A stretch of 7,556 nucleotides of DNA from Oscillospiraceae bacterium (GTDB taxonomy: Bacteria > Bacillota > Clostridia > Oscillospirales > Ruminococcaceae). Below the pieces are notes generated by a model. The model was not told the DNA's origin. It made no database searches and worked only from the letters and a program-made list of their open reading frames with translations. Positions 1-4,882 of this stretch are shown piece after piece (the stretch's first letter is position 1; every line of letters begins with the position of its first letter). Made by a program: the position numbers and the translations under genes. Location: contig WQXP01000051.1 in NCBI GenBank assembly GCA_009784765.1, positions 1 through 7,556 of the forward strand, given 5' to 3'.

Positions 1-537
1 GCCGGGCATATACCGCAGTGGATATGTTAAATGCGCCAAGCTGTCGAAGGCTTTATATTTTCCGCCGCTGCTGCCCCACTCACAGAGTTCTGTCAACTCT
101 GCGAAGTATTTTTTGAGCATTGTCCGGGGCTCATTTCGCGAGTAATCCGTATGATAAAAGTCAATATGCCCGCGAATAATATGGCAAGAGCCGAGTACAA
201 AGTCATACTCGTGAGTATCTAACCACTGTGCCGCATTTTCACGGAAGTGATGTGCCTGCCCTATTTCTATGCCGCGCAGAAACTTTGTTGTCGTTTCCCC
301 CCACGCGAGTGCGTCGCGATTTCGCCGCCACAGTTCACTGGTTGCCTTGTATGAGCTTTCCCTCCCCGCTCCGTCAAAGGGTGATTGGGGCTTCGGAAAA
401 TTCTCATGCAAGTCAAAATGGTCGGTTATGGTAAGGAACGCAAACCCCTTCGCGGTAGCGGCGCGGAGCATCTCAGCGGGGCTGTTTCCGCCGTCTGAAA
501 GGGTTGAGTGTGAGTGGGTTTCAAATAAATTTTTCAT
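1..537 (-). CDS. PHP-domain histidinol-phosphatase (HisK/HisJ type), 3' part outside window
   Basis: The minus strand is open from an ATG at 537-535 to the left edge (179 codons, no stop). PHP phosphatases of this type hydrolyse histidinol phosphate to histidinol in histidine biosynthesis, using a metal cluster held by His/Asp/Glu residues. Visible motifs are THSHSTLSDG (residues 7-16, the first metal HxH), ITDHFD (37-42), GIEIG (89-93, the metal-binding Glu) and DFVLGSCH (112-119). Near the edge, residues 165-179 contain LAHLTYPLRYMPG, matching the conserved 'D.L.HLTYPLRY' block of clostridial HisK proteins. About a third of a roughly 260-280 residue protein is missing. The start is odd: no Shine-Dalgarno lies upstream, and the only good promoter places the transcript start about 3 bases before the ATG. 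Other PHP phosphoesterases are possible, but the HLTYPLRY block favours histidinol phosphatase. No other his genes are in the window. Confidence 0.85.
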   Translation of the reverse strand, partial: MKNLFETHSHSTLSDGGNSPAEMLRAATAKGFAFLTITDHFDLHENFPKPQSPFDGAGRESSYKATSELWRRNRDALAWGETTTKFLRGIEIGQAHHFRENAAQWLDTHEYDFVLGSCHIIRGHIDFYHTDYSRNEPRTMLKKYFAELTELCEWGSSGGKYKAFDSLAHLTYPLRYMPG

Positions 538-547
538 TATGGACTTA

Positions 548-576
548 ATTATATCATATTTCGTTGACAAAGTCAA
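548..576 (-). promoter_or_regulatory. Minus-strand sigma-A promoter for the PHP phosphatase
   Basis: On the minus strand the -35 is TTGACT (576-571, 5 of 6 consensus), the spacer is 17 bases and the -10 is TATAAT (553-548), preceded by TG one base away (an extended -10, TGATATAAT). Transcription would begin around 542-540, only about 3-5 bases before the ATG at 537, which implies a leaderless or nearly leaderless mRNA. This is sequence matching only; no start site has been mapped. Confidence 0.75.
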
Positions 577-589
577 CAATTTATGATAT
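551..589. repeat. Imperfect 39-base inverted repeat spanning both divergent promoters
   Basis: The arms 551-568 and 572-589 match at 15 of 18 positions when one is reverse-complemented, around a 3-base AAA centre (569-571). The inner core GTTGAC-AAA-GTCAAC (563-577) is perfect and contains both -35 hexamers. The outer ends (ATATCATA and TATGATAT) are perfect and contain most of both extended -10 elements. The symmetry follows partly from two near-identical promoters placed back to back, but the core could also be the operator of a dimeric regulator. No regulator gene is visible nearby. Confidence 0.8.
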
Positions 590-592
590 AAT
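564..592 (+). promoter_or_regulatory. Plus-strand consensus sigma-A promoter for the rightward gene cluster
   Basis: TTGACA (564-569), a 17-base spacer and TATAAT (587-592) form a perfect consensus promoter, with an extended -10 TG at 584-585. The expected start is near A599/A600, giving a 5' leader of about 40 bases before the ATG at 639. It overlaps the minus-strand promoter: each -35 lies in or beside the other's spacer, so two polymerases could not occupy both at once. Confidence 0.85.
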
Positions 593-606
593 ATTCGTAA
601 ATAAAG

Positions 607-621
607 CAAAAAAGTTTTTTG
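607..621. repeat. Short A/T palindrome in the 5' leader
   Basis: Six A's and six T's flank a single G, closed by C607 and G621: a perfect 15-base inverted repeat about 8-22 bases downstream of the predicted start. It has no room for a normal hairpin loop unless inner pairs open. It may be a protein site or simple A/T-rich composition. Confidence 0.4.
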
Positions 622-624
622 ATT

Positions 625-628
625 GAGG
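625..628 (+). promoter_or_regulatory. Ribosome binding site that decides the start of the 639 gene
   Basis: GAGG at 625-628 lies 10 bases before the ATG at 639, a workable distance. An in-frame TTG at 633 lies only 4 bases from the GAGG, too close, so the ATG at 639 is the preferred start. Confidence 0.65.
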
Positions 629-638
629 TAGTTTGCTT

Positions 639-1661
639 ATGAAAACTATGATTACTGATACAAGCTTGGTAGGGGTCGATTTCAAAAATTTGCGTGACTG
701 TGAACATGACGACGCGGACAAAAAAGCCATGTTTTCCTACGTCTGCTCGCTTACAGAGGCGGGGGTCAACTATATTGAGCTTGACTTTGCCTCTTTAGTC
801 CGCCTTCCCAAACCCTCGGGCAGTGAGAACTATATCTATCGGATTGGTACCCCGGAAGAGTTTGTTGTCGCAAATGCGCTGAGTTTCGCATACTGTGTTC
901 TGCCCCTCAAGTTCGCGTATATTTTTCCGCGTATCACGAACTGCCCTGTAATCCTCGAAATTGATGTGGGTGATGTCAGTGAACCCCAGAGCCTTTACAA
1001 CATACTTGGGCTGATTTCAAGCGAAATAGACCTTTCGCGCTTTGCTGTGATTCGCCTCACGGGGGATTTTGACGCCCAAAGCCTTCCCGCCATTTTCTAC
1101 GCCTACAGGAGCAGGACTATAATCCCTCTCGATATTTTTCCGCGCAATAATGTCCTCACCGCCTTAGACACTGCGATTACCGCTTACCGCTTAGGGATTG
1201 ATTCTGTCAGTGTTGCTTTCGGCGGCGACCGCAACTATGCCTCTCTTGAAGAGCTGATGATTATGCTCGCTTCTATGTACAAAGTGATTGTCAGCCCCGA
1301 ATACCTTGAAGCAATCTGCAAAGCGGCTCTGTTTTCGCAGATGTTCCGACACACCGAGGTTCGGAACAACCTCACACTCATGATGAGCCGCTACTCTCTC
1401 AGCGCACCTGTAATCCTGCGTGCCGATTATCAGCCCGACCCCTGCCCTGAGTGCGGCAAAATTCACCACACACCAACTATGCACATTCCTGCCGTGCGGC
1501 TACCTGCTGCTGACGCATTTTCTGACGACGATGCCCCTTGGAATCTCAGCGCGAGAACTCTGTCTTCTATGGGGCTTGACGGGGAGACTCTGAATCAAAT
1601 CGTAAAAATCTTGGAATCGTGTAATGTAGACATTACTTGGAAATATAAAAAGGAGAATTAA
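639..1661 (+). CDS. Divergent homocitrate/isopropylmalate synthase-like (DRE-TIM barrel) protein, probably catalytically inactive
   Basis: This 340-residue protein resembles the TIM-barrel domain of NifV/AksA/LeuA-type synthases without their active site. The N-terminus ITDTSLVGV (residues 5-13) sits where the family has DTTLRDGEQ, so the catalytic Arg and metal-binding Asp are absent. EAGVNYIELDF matches the usual 'EIGVD.IE.G' strand. PLDIFPRNN (163-171) aligns with PLEIHCHND: the two metal-ligand histidines are replaced by F167 and R169. GGDRNYASLEELMIML (from 195) aligns with the family's GERAGNASLEEV.M.L helix. Near the C-terminus CPECGKIHH (269-277) could bind a metal as CxxC plus HH. 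Family members with this barrel normally condense acetyl-CoA with a 2-oxo acid; I infer that this one does not, and its role is unknown. It is the first gene after the plus promoter, and its TAA abuts the next ATG directly. Homology is judged by eye, so a distant or different barrel is possible. Confidence 0.6.
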   Translation: MKTMITDTSLVGVDFKNLRDCEHDDADKKAMFSYVCSLTEAGVNYIELDFASLVRLPKPSGSENYIYRIGTPEEFVVANALSFAYCVLPLKFAYIFPRITNCPVILEIDVGDVSEPQSLYNILGLISSEIDLSRFAVIRLTGDFDAQSLPAIFYAYRSRTIIPLDIFPRNNVLTALDTAITAYRLGIDSVSVAFGGDRNYASLEELMIMLASMYKVIVSPEYLEAICKAALFSQMFRHTEVRNNLTLMMSRYSLSAPVILRADYQPDPCPECGKIHHTPTMHIPAVRLPAADAFSDDDAPWNLSARTLSSMGLDGETLNQIVKILESCNVDITWKYKKEN

Positions 1662-2594
1662 ATGAAAAAGCCTACTTCAATCATACTTGCGGGAGGAATG
1701 CTCATGACTGCTTGTGTCCTCACCTCTTGTGAAAGATTAGACCCACCTGCGAACACGAATCGCACAAGTGAAAGCCGCGCCGCTGCTCAAAGCACACCAC
1801 CGCCGTCCGAACCCGATACAACAGATGATTCTGCTGTTAGAGACAGCTCTGTTGCAACAGAGCCAACCGGAACAAATCACACAACAGGAGCGACTGCCGC
1901 GTCCGGAGCTGCCGCTACTCACGTTTCTTCCGCCGCTTCCACACTGCCGCCGGGTTCGGAGCTTCCTGTATGCAAATTCGAACCCATGCTCGTGAATGCG
2001 CGAAATCCCCTGCCTGCGAACTACGCACCGAATTTGATGCGGCTCGGAGCTTACAACGGAGAAGACCGCTTTCTGCACGCCGACGCCGCCCCTTTCGCGG
2101 TTGCTATGGTTGCCGCCGCCAAAGCAAACAACGTGAATCTTACTTACCGTTCCACTCACAGGACTGTTGCGCGGCAAGATGCTAATTTCCGCAACAGCTT
2201 CCAGAGCCGCGTGAACAACGGAATGTCGCGGGAGGACGCTTTCGCCGCGACTGCTGCGTGGATTGCCCCTCCGGGAACGTCTGAACATAACGCAGGAATC
2301 GCTATTGACTTCAACCTCGTGGAGGAACGCTTCGAAAACACAGCAGAGTTCAAATGGCTCATGGCGAATGCGCATAACTACGGCTTTATTCTGCGCTATC
2401 CGAATGACACCCGGGAACTCACGGGAATAAATTATGAGCCGTGGCATTTCACATTCGTTGGTGTGAACTATGCACCGAAAATCCGCGAGTCCGGCCTTGT
2501 TCTTGAGCAGTGGCTCGCACAGAATGGGACTGCTTGCCGCCAAGATGAGAGCGTCGTTGACGCATTCAAACAAGTATTAGTATCAGTGAGGTAG
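1662..2594 (+). CDS. Lipoprotein D-alanyl-D-alanine / L,D-carboxypeptidase (VanY/LdcB, peptidase M15B)
   Basis: A 310-residue exported zinc peptidase that should trim stem peptides of peptidoglycan from the outer face of the membrane. The N-terminus has a KK-hydrophobic signal ending in lipobox LTSC (acylated C23; MTAC at C18 is a weaker alternative). Residues 24 to about 100 are a Ser/Thr/Ala/Pro-rich linker that would span part of the wall. The catalytic domain follows: YRST (162-165) with the substrate-binding Arg, SEHNAGIAID (207-216) giving zinc ligands H209 and D216, and EPWHF (259-263) giving the catalytic Glu E259 and zinc ligand H262. All key M15B residues are present, so the enzyme is probably active. 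AGGAG at 1651-1655, inside the previous gene, lies 6 bases before the ATG, and the upstream stop ends at 1661, so the two are probably translationally coupled. Whether it cuts D,D or L,D bonds cannot be told from sequence. Confidence 0.88.
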   Translation: MKKPTSIILAGGMLMTACVLTSCERLDPPANTNRTSESRAAAQSTPPPSEPDTTDDSAVRDSSVATEPTGTNHTTGATAASGAAATHVSSAASTLPPGSELPVCKFEPMLVNARNPLPANYAPNLMRLGAYNGEDRFLHADAAPFAVAMVAAAKANNVNLTYRSTHRTVARQDANFRNSFQSRVNNGMSREDAFAATAAWIAPPGTSEHNAGIAIDFNLVEERFENTAEFKWLMANAHNYGFILRYPNDTRELTGINYEPWHFTFVGVNYAPKIRESGLVLEQWLAQNGTACRQDESVVDAFKQVLVSVR

Positions 2595-2601
2595 AAATCA
2601 T

Positions 2602-3483
2602 ATGGCAATCAAGAGCATGACAGGGTTCGGCAGGGACAGCCGCATTATTGATACAAGAGAAATCACCGTAGAAATCAGGGCGGTAAATCACCGCTATAAC
2701 GAGTTTTCGGCGCGATTGCCGCGAGCGTACAACTACCTTGAAGACCGGCTCAAGAAGCTGATTGGCGCGAAAGTCAATCGCGGAAAAGTTGATGTAAATG
2801 TTACCGTTCACAACATTTCGGGTAAAGAGCTTGATGTAACGCTTAACCGTGAAATTGTCGCGGCGTATCTCAGCGAAATCCGTAAAGTTCAGTGTGAACT
2901 CTCCATCAAAGACGAGTTCACTGTAGCAGATGTGCTGAAAATCCCTGACGCATTCACAGTCGTGAAAGCGCAGACCGACGAAGACGAAATTTGGGCGGCA
3001 GTCGGCGAAGTGGCGCAGGCAGCGTTGGCGGCGTTCGTGGAAATGCGCGAAGTTGAGGGGGCAAAACTCAAAGAAGATGTTCTCACGCGCCTCTCTGCAA
3101 TCGAGGTTGCTACAGCTCAAGTTGAAGAACTTGCGCCTAAGTGCGTTGAAAAATATCGCGAAAAGCTGTTAGCGCGAATGAATGAGGTTCTCGGTTCGCA
3201 AACTGCCGACAAGAAGAGCATTGTCCTTGAAGCAGCGATTTTCGCAGAGAAGACCGCTGTGGACGAGGAAACGGTTCGGCTTAGAAGCCATATCGCGCAA
3301 GTGCGGGAACTTCTTGCAAAAGAAGACGTAGTCGGGCGGAAGCTTGACTTCATGGTGCAAGAAATGAATCGCGAGATTAACACAATCGGCTCTAAAGCTC
3401 ATGAAATCGAAATCACGCGCATAGTCGTTGACTTGAAAAGCGAACTTGAGAAGATTCGCGAACAAATCCAGAATGTGGAGTAA
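2602..3483 (+). CDS. yicC: YicC/YloC family endoribonuclease
   Basis: This 293-residue cytoplasmic protein shows both hallmark blocks of the family. The N-terminal YicC domain begins KSMTGFGR (4-11) and continues with EIRAVNHRYNEF (24-35). The C-terminal DUF1732 domain has KLDFMVQEMNREINTIGSKA (247-266) and a helical end rich in Glu and Lys. The length is normal (about 290). E. coli YicC and B. subtilis YloC are described as endoribonucleases affecting RNA turnover; the substrate here is unknown. GAGG (2588-2591), at the end of the carboxypeptidase gene, lies 10 bases from the ATG. In many Firmicutes the gene precedes remA, gmk and rpoZ; here a small orphan ORF and a secreted protein follow instead. 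Confidence 0.95.
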   Translation: MAIKSMTGFGRDSRIIDTREITVEIRAVNHRYNEFSARLPRAYNYLEDRLKKLIGAKVNRGKVDVNVTVHNISGKELDVTLNREIVAAYLSEIRKVQCELSIKDEFTVADVLKIPDAFTVVKAQTDEDEIWAAVGEVAQAALAAFVEMREVEGAKLKEDVLTRLSAIEVATAQVEELAPKCVEKYREKLLARMNEVLGSQTADKKSIVLEAAIFAEKTAVDEETVRLRSHIAQVRELLAKEDVVGRKLDFMVQEMNREINTIGSKAHEIEITRIVVDLKSELEKIREQIQNVE

Positions 3484-3487
3484 AAGT

Positions 3488-3640
3488 ATGAACTGCATTG
3501 AAAAAGTCAAAAAGCTAATCGGAGTAATAAACGCAGTGCATTTGCAATATTCACGCGATTATTTTGATACAGGTGTCGGATTTGAAGCTTTGGGACGAAG
3601 CGGATATAAGCCGCAACATCGAAAGCCACATACTTCATAA
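3488..3640 (+). CDS. Small hypothetical protein (50 aa)
   Basis: An ATG at 3488, 4 bases after the yicC stop, is preceded by GGAG (3477-3480) at 7 bases, an excellent ribosome binding site, and opens 50 codons. The N-terminal half (MNCIEKVKKLIGVINAVHL) could be an amphipathic helix. The C-terminal half is basic and rich in His, Lys, Arg and Pro, ending KPQHRKPHTS. I recognise no family and see no membrane segment. The well-placed ribosome binding site and tight spacing favour translation, but it could also be the remnant of a longer decayed gene or a chance ORF. Its stop codon lies inside a stable-looking hairpin (3632-3657). Confidence 0.45.
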   Translation: MNCIEKVKKLIGVINAVHLQYSRDYFDTGVGFEALGRSGYKPQHRKPHTS

Positions 3641-3657
3641 AAGAGATTTTGTGAAGT
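3632..3657 (+). other. Intergenic RNA hairpin with GAGA tetraloop
   Basis: ACTTCATAAAA (3632-3642) pairs with TTTTGTGAAGT (3647-3657) in an 11-bp stem with one T-G wobble, closed by the 4-base loop GAGA (3643-3646), a GNRA-type tetraloop. No T-run follows on the plus strand, so it is not a classical terminator. It contains the small ORF's TAA and lies about 20 bases before the AAGGAG of the secreted-protein gene, where it could act as an mRNA processing or stabilising element. It is A/T-rich and the folding energy was not computed. Confidence 0.5.
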
Positions 3658-3693
3658 CCATATAAACCATATAATATTAAGGAGAAATCAATC

Positions 3694-4827
3694 ATGAAAA
3701 AACTGCAAAGACTAATTTCTGTGTCTGTCGCGTTGTCGCTGATTCTTGCGACAATTACTGCGACAACTGCCTTTGTTGTCGTTGACACAACGCCGGGGGA
3801 CTGTGCCTGCTGTCTACCGCCAGAACCGCCGACACCCGAGCCGGACGCTTCGGAGTATGACGTAATCGCCACTGTTCCCGGGCTTGCGGGGGGGCATGTT
3901 GACATTAACATTGTGCGGCTCAGCGAAAACGCGATTGGCTTCACCGTCAAAGAGGGTTACACACAGTTCCGCAACCTTTGGCTTGCTTTTGACTTCACTT
4001 ACCCCGCCACAATCACAGGTTTGAGTGCGGTAAGCCACGGCAACCAAGGCGGTGTTCTGTATGAAGGGCGACTGCTTTGGAATTTCCCGCAAATCGGCGC
4101 GAAAACAGGCGAGCTGCTCATGACTTTGACGGTTACGGGTCACGGAACGCTGTCGATTGCCGCGAACACTGATGCTGCGATTAGCCAGACGACTTTCCCG
4201 GGGGTTGATGTTGTGTTCGACGCTCCGAGTGTTCCCGACGACCCGACGGACTGCTGTCCTCCTACCGATGACGAGCCGACTCCCGACGACGAGCCGACTC
4301 CCGACGACGAGCCGACTCCCGACGACGAGCCTGTAACTTCTGCAAAGCTCTCGCAAATACAAGATGAAGAGGGCATTCCCGACGGTTCACTGCTGATAAA
4401 CAACGACGCGACAGGACTGCTTACAATCACAGTGAATGTCCCCGCAGAGCAACTCCCGCAAGAGCGCGGCAACTCTCTCGGAGTGCGACTGTTCCGCGTG
4501 GAAGAAAGCGGCGCGATTGTCCATGACACCGATACAGACGTGACCTTGAACGACGACGGCTCACTCTCTCTCACTGTCGGCACGTCCGCGAATTACATCA
4601 TAGCCGCGCCGACACTCGGCGATGTTACGGGAACGGGTGCTGTCAACATTAACGACGCACTCGAGGTTCTGCGGACTATTATCGGGCTGCCGAGTGTAAT
4701 CGACAACAACGACATTGCGCTTCATTCCGCGAACATCACGCGCCGCGGTGAGGGCGTTTCTGCTCCGCAAATCAACGACGCTTTGGAGATTCTGCGCAGC
4801 ATTATCGGGCTTCCTAACGCGCTGTAA
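3694..4827 (+). CDS. Secreted protein with cohesin-like domain, Asp/Glu/Pro repeat linker and C-terminal dockerin-like repeats
   Basis: A 377-residue exported protein. The signal peptide is about residues 1-26 (KK, hydrophobic core, likely cut after TATTA). A Cys-rich Pro stretch follows (C37, C39, C40). Residues about 53-180 look like a beta-rich cohesin-type module: alternating hydrophobic strands, a central block with ILE-like 'GGVLYEGRLLWNFP', then 'GELLMTLTV' resembling the 'GELF.ITF.V' strand of cohesins. A second Cys pair (C187, C188) and PTPDDE repeats lead into a beta-rich segment (about 212-305). The C-terminus has two dockerin-like repeats: GDVTGTGAVNINDALEVLR (309-327) and a second ending QINDALEILRSIIGLP (359-374). 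AAGGAG at 3679-3684 lies 9 bases from the ATG. Cohesin-dockerin pairing assembles extracellular enzyme complexes in cellulolytic clostridia, but no enzyme domain is visible here and the partner is unknown. The cohesin call is by eye and less certain than export and the dockerin-like end. Confidence 0.65.
   Translation: MKKLQRLISVSVALSLILATITATTAFVVVDTTPGDCACCLPPEPPTPEPDASEYDVIATVPGLAGGHVDINIVRLSENAIGFTVKEGYTQFRNLWLAFDFTYPATITGLSAVSHGNQGGVLYEGRLLWNFPQIGAKTGELLMTLTVTGHGTLSIAANTDAAISQTTFPGVDVVFDAPSVPDDPTDCCPPTDDEPTPDDEPTPDDEPTPDDEPVTSAKLSQIQDEEGIPDGSLLINNDATGLLTITVNVPAEQLPQERGNSLGVRLFRVEESGAIVHDTDTDVTLNDDGSLSLTVGTSANYIIAAPTLGDVTGTGAVNINDALEVLRTIIGLPSVIDNNDIALHSANITRRGEGVSAPQINDALEILRSIIGLPNAL
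4270..4331 (+). repeat. 18-base tandem repeat encoding PTPDDE
   Basis: Three identical 18-base units (4270-4287, 4288-4305, 4306-4323) and a partial fourth (4324-4331) encode an acidic, proline-rich linker within the secreted protein. Being in multiples of 3, copy changes would alter linker length without breaking the frame. Confidence 0.95.
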
Positions 4828-4882
4828 CCTCTGCCCGTCAGGCGAAATTCTAACACAACTAATTCAGGAGCAAAACAAACAC
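4828..4882 (+). other. Short intergenic spacer upstream of the CoA ligase gene
   Basis: This 55-base gap contains CAGGAG (4865-4870), 12 bases before the ATG at 4883 and a little farther than ideal. I see no convincing terminator or promoter in it, so read-through from the secreted-protein gene is likely. Confidence 0.5.

Noticed and set aside
31..586. Plus-strand ORFs at 31-222, 228-434 and 269-586
   Set aside because: The minus strand encodes an unmistakable PHP domain across 1-537; these plus ORFs have no motif or good ribosome binding site.
1737..2573. Long minus-strand ORF (278 codons) opposite the carboxypeptidase gene
   Set aside because: It is a shadow of the real gene: no family motifs, an odd composition rich in Arg, Ser and Cys, and the plus frame has a complete M15B zinc site.
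3632..3657. Rho-independent terminator after the small ORF
   Set aside because: The stem is A/T-rich and no T-run follows the right arm on either reading; kept only as an unexplained hairpin.
3649..3675. Possible internal promoter (TTGTGA, TATAAT) before the secreted-protein gene
   Set aside because: The -35 is weak, the spacer is 15 bases, and the predicted start would fall within the AAGGAG ribosome binding site, destroying it. The -10 match can arise by chance in this A/T-rich gap.
3658..3675. Tandem CCATATAA direct repeat
   Set aside because: Two copies of 8 A/T-rich bases are too short to distinguish from chance.
3814..4583. Minus-strand ORFs with VGSRL or SSSGVG repeats opposite the secreted protein
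   Set aside because: They are translations of the 18-base repeat in the antisense frames, not independent genes.
4715..4882. Upstream in-frame extension of the CoA ligase
   Set aside because: It runs through the end of the secreted-protein gene in another frame, and the extra residues do not resemble the PaaK N-terminus; the ATG at 4883 has its own CAGGAG.
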